A DNA stretch of 64,000 bases, taken from positions 124,001 through 188,000 of the forward strand of contig CAJTFS010000003.1 of NCBI GenBank assembly GCA_910575495.1, given 5' to 3'. Positions 25,997 to 34,520 of this stretch are shown here, piece after piece. The position numbers and the translations under genes were made by a program. The stretch is from Bacteroidales bacterium (lineage in GTDB: Bacteria > Bacteroidota > Bacteroidia > Bacteroidales > Rikenellaceae). The notes under the pieces were generated by a model. That model was given only the letters and a program-made list of their open reading frames with translations, ran no database searches and was not told the origin of the DNA. Within the stretch, counting starts at the first letter, position 1. Each line of letters starts with the position of its first letter.

Positions 25997-27307
25997 CTAC
26001 TCCTCGCGTCCCACGATCCGGTCGTACTCGGCCTTGGCCGACAGGTAGTCGTAGATCGCCTGCGAGAAGTTGAGCTGCGCCTGGGTCTGCGCCAGCTGGG
26101 CGCTGTTGAGCTCCAGGATGGTGCCGGCGCCCGCCCGATAACGGGTGTCGGAGATGGCGTAGGCCTTGCGGGCCTGCTCGACGGTGCGCTCCTGGGCGAA
26201 CATCTTCTCGCGGGCCGTCAGCAGATCGTTGAGCGCCGACTGCACCTGCACGCCCACCTGCTCCTCGGCATAGGAACGCTGGAGCGAGAGCTGCGAAATC
26301 TGGTTCTTGATCTCGCGCGACTTGTTCATCTTGGTGAGTCCCGCGAAGATGGGTACGGAGAGCTGCACGCCCACGGTGATGGGATGGGTCCAGAAAAACT
26401 TGGGACCGTCGTTGCCGCCCATGCCCATGAAAGGCTCCATGTCGTTGCCGGTGTAGGACGCCGAACCGAAAGCCCCGAGGCTCGGCAGCCGCGAAGCGTT
26501 GGCCACCTTGAGCTGGCGCCGCAGCAACATCTCCTGCAACTCGAGCGTGCGCAGGTCGGAGTTCTCCGAGATGTCGGCCGTGAGTCCGTCGGTACCGGCG
26601 AGCACCTGGTCGCGCATGGCGTCGAGCTCGCCCTCGACCTCGATTTCGACCTCCTCGGGAATCGAGAGGTACATCTTGAGCAGGAGTTTGGCCAGCCGGA
26701 TGGAAGTTTCGGTCTGGATGATCGTAGGCTGGAGGTTGCTCAACTGCACCTGGGCCGTCAACAGATCGTATTCGGAAGCCAGGCCGTTGTTATACTGCAG
26801 CTCCGTGTCGTCGACCGTACGCTGGACCGTGGCCTGCGACTCGCGCAACACGGCCAGCGACTGCTCGGCCAGGAGGATGTTGTAGAAAGCCTTCTTGACC
26901 TCGGCGACGAGCGTGATGCGCGACGCGCGGGCCGCCTCGACGGCCGCGGCCATCTGCGTGTCGTTGAGCTTCATGGTGCGGTAGACCTGCGGCGCGAAGA
27001 GCGGCAGCGAGAGGTCGCCCTGCACGGCGAAGGTGTTGTCGGCGCCGAACGAAATGCCGCCCCGCATCTCCGACTTGACGATCGAACGGGAGTAACTGCC
27101 CGAGGCGGAGAGCTGCGGCAGCAGATTGCCCCAGGTCTGGCGCTTGACGTAGTCGTAACGCTGCACCTCCAGTTCGGCCACCTTGACGGTGGGATTCTCG
27201 CTCAGGGCGAGGTCGACCGCTTCGGAAAGCGAGAGCCGCATCTGCGCCGAAGCGCCGGCGAAGCCCGCCAGAACGAAGCCGAGTGTCAGAATCGTTTGTT
27301 TCATCAT
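25997..27307 (-). CDS. TolC-family outer membrane efflux protein
   Basis: Outer-membrane channel of the tripartite pump (436 residues). It has a cleavable signal peptide ending near GFAGASAQ and two OEP repeats, each beginning with the family pattern (LSLSEAVDLALSENPTVKVAELEV, and the second half around QLSVPIFAGLTKMNKSREIKNQ). Long helical, Gln/Glu-rich stretches suit the alpha-barrel. The ATG at 27307 (MMKQTIL) or 27304 is the start; a longer N-terminus would be encoded by repeat DNA. It lies between tetR and the adaptor gene. Confidence 0.92.
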   Translation of the reverse strand: MMKQTILTLGFVLAGFAGASAQMRLSLSEAVDLALSENPTVKVAELEVQRYDYVKRQTWGNLLPQLSASGSYSRSIVKSEMRGGISFGADNTFAVQGDLSLPLFAPQVYRTMKLNDTQMAAAVEAARASRITLVAEVKKAFYNILLAEQSLAVLRESQATVQRTVDDTELQYNNGLASEYDLLTAQVQLSNLQPTIIQTETSIRLAKLLLKMYLSIPEEVEIEVEGELDAMRDQVLAGTDGLTADISENSDLRTLELQEMLLRRQLKVANASRLPSLGAFGSASYTGNDMEPFMGMGGNDGPKFFWTHPITVGVQLSVPIFAGLTKMNKSREIKNQISQLSLQRSYAEEQVGVQVQSALNDLLTAREKMFAQERTVEQARKAYAISDTRYRAGAGTILELNSAQLAQTQAQLNFSQAIYDYLSAKAEYDRIVGREE

Positions 27308-27329
27308 TATCTGTCGATAGTTGTTGTTC

Positions 27330-27475
27330 GAATTTTTCAGTTTTTCCCGCCCCGGCAAATCCCGAACAAGTTCGGCTCTGCACTCGGCTTATCGAAAACG
27401 TCCCCTTTCATGCTGTTTTTCCCGCCCCGGCATCGACCGGAACGCCCAATCCGGTACCCGGCTTATCGGAAAACT
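27330..27475 (-). repeat. Two tandem copies of the 75-bp palindromic element, inverted relative to the 31-kb array
   Basis: Read on the minus strand, the copy at about 27330-27405 contains GATAAGCCGAGTGCAGAGCC, GAACTTGTTCGG and GCCGGGGCGGGAAAAA, matching the unit of the 30949-31322 array. A second, more diverged copy fills about 27406-27475. They sit between tetR and tolC, so they are transcribed with the operon. Confidence 0.7.
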
Positions 27476-28095
27476 CAACCTTGCGCGGCCTGCTGCCGCT
27501 TGAGGAACCCGTCGATGATCCTCGCCCCCTCGGCCGTGGAGATGCCGCGGAAGAAGGTGCTGACGATCTGCGTGAAGGCGCTGCGCTCGGAGATGCCCTC
27601 GGGCAGGATCATGTCCTTGCGCACGGTGATGGCCGACGCCGTATAGTAAAGCACCGTGATAGCCAGCTCGATGTCGATGTTGTCGATGAAGAGTCCGTCG
27701 GCGATGCCCTGCTCGATCATCTCCCGGAAATCGGCGCGGTTCTTCTCCGAGCCCCCGCGCATGAGCCGTTCGTGGACCGCCGGGTAGAACTTGCGCAGGT
27801 TTTCCATCATCCGGGAAGTGGTCTCGGAGTGCTCCATGACGTCGTTGAGCACCAGGAACAACCGCTCCAGCACGTTGGGAGCCGCAGTGCTCAGCTCGGC
27901 CCAGCGCAGGCGGTTGCGCTCGAAGTAGCAGACCATCGCCAGGTAGAGCAGCCCCTCCTTGTCGCCGAAGAGCTCGTAGAGCGTGCGCTTCGAGATGCCC
28001 AGCCGCTGCGCGATGTCGTCCATGCGCACCGACTTGATGCCCTGCGTCACGAACATCTCCATGGTCTGTTCCACTATCCGCTCTTTGGGAGTCAT
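27475..28095 (-). CDS. TetR/AcrR-family repressor of the efflux operon
   Basis: A 206-residue TetR regulator. Its N-terminal helix-turn-helix is ERIVEQTMEMFVTQGIKSVRMDDIAQRLGISKRTLYELFGDKEGLL, with recognition helix around ISKRTLYELF; the rest is the ligand-binding helical domain. It is the first gene of a minus-strand operon with tolC, adaptor, RND permease and PG0541 genes. A promoter with a palindrome over its -33 box lies upstream (28202-28244), pointing to autoregulation of the whole operon. The inducer is unknown. Confidence 0.9.
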   Translation of the reverse strand: MTPKERIVEQTMEMFVTQGIKSVRMDDIAQRLGISKRTLYELFGDKEGLLYLAMVCYFERNRLRWAELSTAAPNVLERLFLVLNDVMEHSETTSRMMENLRKFYPAVHERLMRGGSEKNRADFREMIEQGIADGLFIDNIDIELAITVLYYTASAITVRKDMILPEGISERSAFTQIVSTFFRGISTAEGARIIDGFLKRQQAAQG

Positions 28096-28201
28096 AAAAA
28101 GCTGCCGGTCTTGATTCGTAAATTCGTTGTCGGCGGTCGTCCGGAGGAGGCACCGGCCCCCTTTCCGCCCTGCACGCGGCAGGTCCGCACTTTACCGGCC
28201 A

Positions 28202-28244
28202 CAAATATACGTCCGAAAACCCGGAAAACAAAAAAAGTTTTCCG
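28202..28244 (-). promoter_or_regulatory. tetR-efflux operon promoter with overlapping palindromic operator
   Basis: Minus-strand -33 TTTG (CAAA at 28229-28232), 19-nt spacer, -7 TATATTTG (CAAATATA at 28202-28209). A perfect palindrome CGGAAAAC-N7-GTTTTCCG (28222-28244) covers the -33 box and is the best candidate TetR operator. Confidence 0.65.
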
Positions 28245-28469
28245 TTTTCTTCAGTTTATTCGCTTATTCTACAATTCCGACGAAATCTACGACAACGGAG
28301 CCCGCCCGACAAGCGGGTCGAGACTCCGCAGCACATCGGAAAATCGGGCATGGGACCGGCACAATGCACCGGCAGCCGCCGGCATCTGCGCAGATGCATG
28401 CCGGCACAGATGGCTCGGCAGCCGCGGCCGCGCAGCAGATGCTGTCAGCCCGAAAGCCGCGGAGATGGC
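28245..28469. other. Intergenic region downstream of the acetyltransferase gene
   Basis: No gene recognised. It holds GC-rich imperfect inverted repeats around GCAGATGCATGC (about 28385-28445). I see no clear T-run terminator for the acetyltransferase gene. Confidence 0.4.
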
Positions 28470-29000
28470 TCAGCAGCCGTAAACCTCGCGATAGATACGG
28501 TCGCGGACCGTCCCGAAACACTCCTCGAAATGGGGATCGCCCTTGAACATCAAGACCATCGGCAGCGGCTCGCCGCCCGCTCTGTAGGGCGGCTGCCGGT
28601 AGTCGTGCGGCCAGGTGCGGAAACCCTGACGTGCGTAGAACCCGACGCGCCGGCGGGCCAGCTCCTCGACGGGCAACTCAGCTTCGAGCACGAGGGGCGT
28701 CCGCAGGCGCTCCCCCAACAACTCCAGCACCCGGTGTCCGTAGCCCTTGTTGCGCATGGCCGGCAACGTGGCGAAATGCTCTATGTAATGGAAATCGCCG
28801 AAATCCCAGAACGTGACGAGCCCCACGGGCCTGTCATCGTCGCAGATCAGGTTGTTGTGGAAAACCGGCCGCCCGCAAGTCAGCCGGCGCAGTTCCCCGA
28901 GCTCGCGGTACTCCTCGGGCGGAAACGCCGCGGTCAGCAGCTCCTCCATAAAGCGGTATTCGCGAGTATCGGTCTGTGTAAGGCGGAACAAAGTAATCAT
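28470..29000 (-). CDS. GNAT-family N-acetyltransferase
   Basis: A 176-residue GNAT acetyltransferase that uses acetyl-CoA to modify an amine of unknown identity. The acetyl-CoA binding motif A is FATLPAMRNKGYGHRVLELL (R/Q-x-x-G-x-G/A form as RNKGYG), and GFYARQGFRTWPHDY is motif B. The start ATG at 29000 (MITLFRLTQTDTREY) follows an AATTCAAAATTC-type short repeat. A longer N-terminus is possible but lacks similarity. It is a separate minus-strand gene between tetR and the POT transporter gene. Confidence 0.85.
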   Translation of the reverse strand: MITLFRLTQTDTREYRFMEELLTAAFPPEEYRELGELRRLTCGRPVFHNNLICDDDRPVGLVTFWDFGDFHYIEHFATLPAMRNKGYGHRVLELLGERLRTPLVLEAELPVEELARRRVGFYARQGFRTWPHDYRQPPYRAGGEPLPMVLMFKGDPHFEECFGTVRDRIYREVYGC

Positions 29001-29109
29001 CGAAGTCGAATTTTGAATTGCAGGCTCCGTCGGCTGATACGGATCTTGCGCAGGCAACAGCCCGAAGCCGCCAAGGCAAAAACCTTGCTCCGGAAACCTC
29101 CCGTGCAAG

Positions 29110-29142
29110 AAAAAAGGCCCGGATGCAGCGAACATCCGGGCC
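29110..29142 (-). terminator. Rho-independent terminator of the POT gene
   Basis: On the minus strand a 10-bp perfect stem (GGCCCGGATG / CATCCGGGCC, 7-nt loop) is followed by TTTTTT. It is 24 nt after the POT stop codon. Confidence 0.85.
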
Positions 29143-29165
29143 ATGGATCGCAAACTGCGGACGAG

Positions 29166-30842
29166 CTACGCCGTAGCGCTTTCGAGCCGCTTCATGATCG
29201 AGAAGATGAAGAGCGCCGAGAGCAGACACAGCACGATCAGTACGCTCCACACCATCCACAAGGCCATGCCGCTGCCCCAGAGGTAGCCGATGAGCGAAGT
29301 GGCGTAGTTGCCCACGGCCGTGGCGGCGAACCAGCAGCCCATCATCATGCCCTTGAACTTGGGCGGAGCCACCTTCGAGACGAACGAGATGCCCATGGGC
29401 GAAAGCAGCAGTTCGGCGAACGTCAGCACCAGATAGGTCGAAATCAGCCAGTTCTGCGAGACGAACGCGTCGCTCGCACCGGCCGCCTTGACCTCGGCGG
29501 GCGACATGAGGCCCACCGAACCGAGCGTGAGGATGAGGAAACCGCCGGCGGCGATGATCATGCCCAAGCCGATCTTGCGGGGCGCCGACGGCTCCTTGCC
29601 CTTGCGGGCCAGGGCCGAGAAGATGGCCACCGAGACGGGCGTGAGCGCCACGACGTAGAACGGATTGAACTGCTGGAACTCCTGCGGCAGGATGTGCACC
29701 GGATCGGGCGTCGTGCGCCAGCGGAAGAAGAGGGCCACGGCGGTTGCGACGAAGACCAGCGCGCTGATCGCCTTGCCGCGCTGCTTCTCCGACTGGAAGA
29801 ACCCTACGAGCGAATAGACGCCCACGAGAACGAGCACCAGGTTGAAGATGTCGAAGCCCATGCGGGTGATGCCCGTGGCCTCGGGCGTGGTGTAGTCGCG
29901 GGCGAAGAAGGTCATGGTCGAACCGTTCTGGTGGAACGCCATCCAGAAGAAGATGACCACGGCGAAGACCAGCAGCAGCGCGGTGATGCGCGACCGGGTC
30001 TGCGCCGGCGTCAGCTCGACCTGCGCGGCGGCACCCGAAACGGCCTGCTGCTTGGCGGTGACGTCGGCATGCCTGAAACTCTTGCGGAAAGCGACGTAGA
30101 TCACATAGGAGACGACCAGCGAGATGCACGCCACGGCGAAGCCCATGTTGTAGGCCGTCGAGAGCTTCTCGACATAGTGGCGGCAGAACTCGCCGAGGTC
30201 GCCGGCACCGGCGCCCATCGAAGCGGCCAGCTCCTGCAGCTTGGCCAGCGGCTCGGCGGCCATGGCGTCGCCCTGGGCCATGTACTGGTGCGCCAGAGCG
30301 GGAATCTGCCCGTTGTAGACCAGGCCGTCCTGCGCGAGGAAGTGGTTGGTGATCCACTTGGCCATGCCGGGGGCGAACATGGCGCCGATGTTGATGGCCA
30401 TGTAGAAGATCGAGAAGGCGTTGTCGCGCTTGGCCGCATAGGCCGGGTCGTCGTAGAGGTTGCCGACCATGACCTGCAGGTTGCCCTTGAAGAGGCCCGT
30501 ACCGCAGGCGATCAGCGTGAGCGCCCCGAACATCATGACCCGGGCGGCGATGCCCGTACCCGACGGCACGGCCAGCAGGGCATAACCTCCGAACATGATG
30601 AAGATGCCGAGCGTGACCATGCGCCCGAAGCCGAAACGGTCGGCCAGAATGCCGCCGAAGAAGGGCATGAAGTAGACTGCGGCAAGGAAGATGCCGTAGA
30701 TCTGGGTGGTGACGGTCTCCGTATAGCCGAACTTCGCCTGGAGGAAGAGCGTGAAGATGGCCAGCATGGTGTAGTAGCCGAAACGCTCGCCCGTATTGGC
30801 CAGCGAAAGGGCGTACAGACCTTTGGGTTGTCCTTTGAACAT
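29166..30842 (-). CDS. POT-family proton-dependent oligopeptide transporter
   Basis: An MFS-fold proton symporter for di- and tripeptides, 558 residues with 12-14 predicted helices. The N-terminal family signature ERFGYY follows MFKGQPKGLYALSLANTG; the usual first Glu of ExxERFxYY is replaced. The PTR2 signature appears as FSIFYMAINIGAMFAP, with GLFKGNLQVMVGNLYDD before it. The start ATG at 30842 matches homologues. A minus-strand -7 box TATCTTTG (30880-30887) gives a ~30-nt leader. Its upstream region is shared with glgB and contains the 75-bp repeat array. Confidence 0.93.
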   Translation of the reverse strand: MFKGQPKGLYALSLANTGERFGYYTMLAIFTLFLQAKFGYTETVTTQIYGIFLAAVYFMPFFGGILADRFGFGRMVTLGIFIMFGGYALLAVPSGTGIAARVMMFGALTLIACGTGLFKGNLQVMVGNLYDDPAYAAKRDNAFSIFYMAINIGAMFAPGMAKWITNHFLAQDGLVYNGQIPALAHQYMAQGDAMAAEPLAKLQELAASMGAGAGDLGEFCRHYVEKLSTAYNMGFAVACISLVVSYVIYVAFRKSFRHADVTAKQQAVSGAAAQVELTPAQTRSRITALLLVFAVVIFFWMAFHQNGSTMTFFARDYTTPEATGITRMGFDIFNLVLVLVGVYSLVGFFQSEKQRGKAISALVFVATAVALFFRWRTTPDPVHILPQEFQQFNPFYVVALTPVSVAIFSALARKGKEPSAPRKIGLGMIIAAGGFLILTLGSVGLMSPAEVKAAGASDAFVSQNWLISTYLVLTFAELLLSPMGISFVSKVAPPKFKGMMMGCWFAATAVGNYATSLIGYLWGSGMALWMVWSVLIVLCLLSALFIFSIMKRLESATA

Positions 30843-30879
30843 AGGCTGAGAATTAAGGTATTTTTGAAGTGTTCCGTGA

Positions 30880-30908
30880 CAAAGATAGAAAAATTTTCCA
30901 TATATTTG
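30880..30908. promoter_or_regulatory. Closely spaced divergent promoter boxes (POT gene / repeat array and glgB)
   Basis: Minus-strand -7 TATCTTTG (CAAAGATA at 30880-30887) serves the POT gene. A plus-strand TATATTTG at 30901-30908 would read through the repeat array toward glgB. -33 boxes are weak. Confidence 0.45.
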
Positions 30909-30948
30909 ACTTGCGGCGAAGATACTTCGTCCCGGCAGAATCAAAAAA

Positions 30949-31322
30949 GTTTTCGGCAAGCCGAGGGCAGAACCGAACTTGTTCGGGTTATGCCGAGGCG
31001 AGAAAACTTGCCCGAAAGGGAATGTTTTCGGCAAGCCGAGGGCAGAACCGAACTTGTTCGGGTTATGCCGAGGCGAGAAAACTTGCCCGAAAGGGAATGT
31101 TTTCGGCAAGCCGAGGGCAGAACCGAACTTGTTCGGGTTATGCCGAGGCGAGAAAACTTGCCCGAAAGGGAATGTTTTCGATAAGCCGAGGGCAGAACCG
31201 AACTTGTTCGGATTATGCCGGGGCGCGAAACCGCTCCGAAAGAGAACGGTTTCGACAAGTCAAGAACAGAGCCGGACTTGTTCTGGCCATGCCGGAGCGA
31301 GAAAACCGGCCCGAAAGGAACG
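30949..31322 (+). repeat. Tandem array of five ~75-bp palindromic repeat units
   Basis: Units start at 30949, 31024, 31099, 31174 and about 31248. The first three are essentially identical, the fourth has a diverged end, and the fifth is degenerate. Each unit has a hairpin centred on CCGAACTTGTTCGG (6-bp arms, extended by GGCA/TGCC). The 75-bp length keeps all frames open through several units. A related 75-bp segment lies inside topB (62895-62969). Confidence 0.9.
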
Positions 31323-31354
31323 AACTGCGAATCGTGAACGAAAAACTGCAAATT

Positions 31355-33391
31355 ATGAATACCCCCACCCCCCGCCTGCCCATCGTCGAGCGCGACGAAT
31401 GGCTCCGCCCCGTCGAAGAAGAGATGAACCGCCGCTGGGAACGCTACCGGCGCAAGGTCGACGACATACGCCGCACGGCCGGCTCGCTTGCCGACTATGC
31501 CAACGGCTACCGCTATTTCGGCTGGCAGTGGGACGACGCGCTCGACGGCTGGTGGCTGCGCGAATGGCTGCCCGGGGCGCACGATGTCTACGTCTTCGGC
31601 GACTTCAACAACTGGCAGCGCACCGAAATCCGCATGCACAAGGATGCGGCGGGCGTCTGGAGCGCCTTTTTTCCGGCGGCCATGTACCGCGACCGGCTCA
31701 CGCACGGCTCGCTTTACAAACTCCACGTCCACGGCGACAACGGCTGGATGGACCGTATCCCGGCCTACGCGCGGCGCGTGGTGCAGGACGAGGCGACGAA
31801 GAACTACACGGCCCAGTTCTGGGCGCCGGCCGAAGCGTTCGACTGGCGCGGCGACGCGTTCGACGCCTCGCAGAACGGCGACCTGCTGATCTACGAAGCC
31901 CACGTGGGCATGGCGCAGGAGAGCGAGGGAGTGGGCACCTACCGCGAGTTCACGGAGAAAATCCTACCTATAATAAAAAAGGACGGCTACAACGCCGTGC
32001 AGCTGATGGCCATCGCCGAACACCCCTACTACGGTTCGTTCGGCTACCACGTTTCGAGTTTCTACGCCCCCTCGTCGCGCTTCGGCACGCCCGAGGAGCT
32101 GAAAGAACTCATCCGCCGCGCCCACGAACTGGGCCTGGCCGTCATCATGGACCTGGTGCACGCCCACTACGTGAAGAACCTCAACGAGGGAATCAACCGG
32201 CTCGACGGCACCGACCATCACTACTCGCTGCCGGGCGCCGCGGGCGACCAGCCCCACTGGGACTCGAAACTTTTCGACTACGGCAAACCCGAAGTGCAGC
32301 ACTTCCTGCTCTCGAACGTCAAATATTGGCTCGACGAGTTCCATTTCGACGGCTTCCGCTTCGACGGCGTCACCTCGATGCTCTACCGCCACCACGGCTA
32401 TGTCGACTTCGACTGCCGCGAACGCTTCTTCGACGCGGGGGTCAACGGCGACGCCATCGCCTACCTCACGCTGGCCAACACGCTGGTCCACGAATTCCGC
32501 CCCGCGGCCGTCACCATCGCCGAGGACGTGAGCGGCATGCCGGGCATGTGCATCCCCGTCGCCGACGGCGGCATCGGCTTCGACTACCGCCTGGGCATGG
32601 CCATCCCCGACTTCTGGATCAAATACCTGAAAGAGGTGCCCGACGAGGAGTGGAACATCCGCGAGATGTGGTCCGTCATGACCGACCGCCTGCCCGAAGT
32701 GAAGACCGTGGCCTACGCCGAATCGCACGACCAGGCCCTGGTGGGCGACAAGACGATCGCTTTCCGGCTGATGGACAAGGAGATGTATTACCACATGGAC
32801 CGTGCGTCGGAAAATCTCGTCATCGACCGCGGCATGGCGCTGCACAAGATGATCCGGCTGATGACGATCTCCACGGGCGGCCAGGCCTATCTCAACTTCA
32901 TGGGCAACGAATTCGGCCACCCCGAGTGGATCGACTTCCCGCGCGAGGGCAACGGCTGGAGCTACGCCCATGCGCGGAGGCAATGGTCGCTGGCCGACAA
33001 CGGATTCCTGCGCTACGCCTGGCTCGGCGACTTCGACCGGGCGATGATCGCGCTGGTCCGGCAGTACGGCGTGCTCTCCGACGGCTATGCCTGGAACCTG
33101 CTGATGGACGACCTCAACAAAACGATGGTCTTTTCGCACGGGCGTCTGCTTTTCGTCTTCAACTGGCACCCCGCGGCCTCGATTCCCGACTACGAACTGC
33201 CGGTGCAGGGCCCGGGCAAGTATGTGCCGCTGCTCTCCACCGACGAAAAGCGCTTCGGCGGGCAGGAGCGGCAAGACATGCGGGGCGAGCACTTCTCGTT
33301 CGACATCGTGGACGCCGAGGGCGCCCGCTGGCCCCGCATCCGCGTCTACAACACGGCCCGCACCGCTACGGTCTATCTGCGGGAGGAATAA
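31355..33391 (+). CDS. glgB: 1,4-alpha-glucan branching enzyme (GH13_8-like)
   Basis: Makes alpha-1,6 branches in glycogen. The 678-residue protein has an N-terminal CBM48 (WWLREWLPGAHDVYVFGDFNNW) and a GH13 catalytic domain. The catalytic triad is visible: D337 in FDGFRFDGVTSMLY, E390 in TIAEDVSGMPG and D459 in YAESHDQ. Region I is VIMDLVHAH. The compact N-terminus and motif wording resemble the eukaryote-like GH13_8 subgroup found in Bacteroidetes. The start is taken at ATG 31355; an in-frame GTG at 31334 is possible but lies in short-repeat DNA. The tandem 75-bp array ends about 30 nt upstream and is probably in its leader. Confidence 0.94.
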   Translation: MNTPTPRLPIVERDEWLRPVEEEMNRRWERYRRKVDDIRRTAGSLADYANGYRYFGWQWDDALDGWWLREWLPGAHDVYVFGDFNNWQRTEIRMHKDAAGVWSAFFPAAMYRDRLTHGSLYKLHVHGDNGWMDRIPAYARRVVQDEATKNYTAQFWAPAEAFDWRGDAFDASQNGDLLIYEAHVGMAQESEGVGTYREFTEKILPIIKKDGYNAVQLMAIAEHPYYGSFGYHVSSFYAPSSRFGTPEELKELIRRAHELGLAVIMDLVHAHYVKNLNEGINRLDGTDHHYSLPGAAGDQPHWDSKLFDYGKPEVQHFLLSNVKYWLDEFHFDGFRFDGVTSMLYRHHGYVDFDCRERFFDAGVNGDAIAYLTLANTLVHEFRPAAVTIAEDVSGMPGMCIPVADGGIGFDYRLGMAIPDFWIKYLKEVPDEEWNIREMWSVMTDRLPEVKTVAYAESHDQALVGDKTIAFRLMDKEMYYHMDRASENLVIDRGMALHKMIRLMTISTGGQAYLNFMGNEFGHPEWIDFPREGNGWSYAHARRQWSLADNGFLRYAWLGDFDRAMIALVRQYGVLSDGYAWNLLMDDLNKTMVFSHGRLLFVFNWHPAASIPDYELPVQGPGKYVPLLSTDEKRFGGQERQDMRGEHFSFDIVDAEGARWPRIRVYNTARTATVYLREE

Positions 33392-33483
33392 GACGATTCG
33401 CAATCCGCGATTTGGGGCCATGTCGCTCTTGGGGCATGCTCCCCTGTCGGACCGTGCGTCTCGCTCGCACGGTTCGCTCCGTA

Positions 33484-33765
33484 TCAAGAAGGCAGTCCGG
33501 CAGATGCTTGGACGCAGCGCACGGGAAAGGCGTTGGCGCGGTTGGTGTTGTTCAGCGGGTTCACACGGCCCGCAATGAAGTACAGATAGCCCGCGTTGTG
33601 AGGGTTCGTACCGCCGTAGGACGACGACGACCAGCTGTCGCCCTCCGTGCCGACGACGACCAAGTCTCCCGTCTCACGGCTGCGGAGGCCCGCAGCAGGA
33701 CCGGTGTGCGAAGCAATCGCTGGAATGAATGCCGCAGAGAGGGAACAAAACAATTCAAAATGCAC
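33484..33765 (-). pseudogene. Second remnant of the C-type-lectin/FISUMP-like module
   Basis: About 75 residues without signal peptide or N-terminal body: PAAGLRSRETGDL, then DSWSSSSYGGTNP, then GYLYFIAGRVNPLN, then NAFPVRCVQASAG. It is a paralogue of the fragment at 6314-6673, sharing PAAG, WSSS, VNPL and PVRCVQASA, and a 26-bp identical stretch near 33495-33520. Flanking DNA also matches (70-bp block at 34451-34520), but here a 326-bp MITE-like element separates the block from the module. No start, promoter or ribosome binding site is evident. A dead gene end or silent cassette are both possible. Confidence 0.5.
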
Positions 33766-33816
33766 AATTCAAAATTCAGAATTAATAGAGTTCTCTTCGA
33801 ATGCTCAATTCCATCG

Positions 33817-34142
33817 TTGTCATTCTGAGGAGCATAGCAACAAAGAATCCGTATTCGTGTCTGTTTCACAAATACCGCCTTTCAGGCGGGCGGGCCGCAG
33901 CCTCCCGCAGCGGAGGCCCGCAAACATCCGGCTGTCGCCGGGCGTGCCCCGCAGGCTGCGGCCGTCCCACTCCGACTGCCCTACTTTGTCATCCTGAGCG
34001 GAGCGAATCGACGAACGCAGCGAGTGCAGAGACCGCTTGCGGACTATGCCGAGCAAGGAGGAGAAAGACAAACGCAGTGCAGTCAAGGATCTATGGGGTA
34101 GGGTTACAGATTCTTCGTCGCTATGCTCCTCAGAATGACAAA
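33817..34142. mobile_element. MITE-like element with perfect 22-bp terminal inverted repeats
   Basis: The 22-bp ends (33817-33838 and 34121-34142) are perfect inverted copies containing GTCATTCTGAGGAGCATAGC. With mismatches the similarity extends to about 37 bp (AAGAATC after the perfect part). No transposase is encoded. A solo end also occurs at 52550-52585, and a variant (GTCATCCTGAGCGGAGCG) lies inside at about 33987. Confidence 0.65.
33888..33972 (+). repeat. GC-rich ~85-bp repeat family, copy 3
   Basis: Contains GCCGCAGCCTCCCGCAGCGG, AGGCCCGCAA and CGGGCGTGCCCCGCAGGCTG. It matches copy 1 (6728-6787, opposite strand) nearly exactly over the shared parts. It lies within the MITE-like element. 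Confidence 0.65.
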
Positions 34143-34162
34143 CTACTTCTTAATTGTGAATT

Positions 34163-34224
34163 AAGCCCCCTGCGGGGGCTTGACTTCGACTCCCGCTCGG
34201 TAAAGACCGTTCACGGTCTTTACC
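34163..34224. repeat. Two adjacent perfect hairpins
   Basis: AAGCCCCC-TGC-GGGGGCTT (34163-34181) and GGTAAAGACCGT-TC-ACGGTCTTTACC (34199-34224). REP-like; neither follows a gene stop closely enough to be an obvious terminator. Confidence 0.6.
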
Positions 34225-34450
34225 CTCGCTTAATCGTAAGTTGTGCATTTTGAATTGTTCTCGGCTCCGCAGCAGACTGGGATGAACAGCTGACAGCATA
34301 ATTGTTCGCCGGGGTCGGCGTGGGCGTATCTTCGATACGAGCCGGACCCGGGCTGTGCGGTCGGGAAGCGGGAACGGTTGTTCTGTTTGCTCGGTGTGCA
34401 AAGATAAGAATAGCAAAACATAACCGCCTCTCTATTCTGTTCCGCACTAT

Positions 34451-34520
34451 TACACCGCCAGCGGACTGCTGAATCTGCCCTGCCGCGCTGACGCAAACCA
34501 TGATCTGCGCCACTCCGGGC
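34451..34520 (-). repeat. Paralogous 70-bp block, copy 2
   Basis: Gap-free partner of 7141-7210. On the minus strand both copies keep a frame encoding QIQQSAGGV. Confidence 0.6.

Noticed and set aside
30990..31320. Protein made of 25-residue repeats encoded by the 75-bp array (several frames open)
   Set aside because: All frames stay open only because 75 is divisible by three and the unit lacks stops. There is no ribosome binding site or unit-to-unit codon conservation pointing to one frame.
30949..31322. CRISPR array
   Set aside because: The 75-bp units follow each other directly with no unique spacers, and no cas genes are near.
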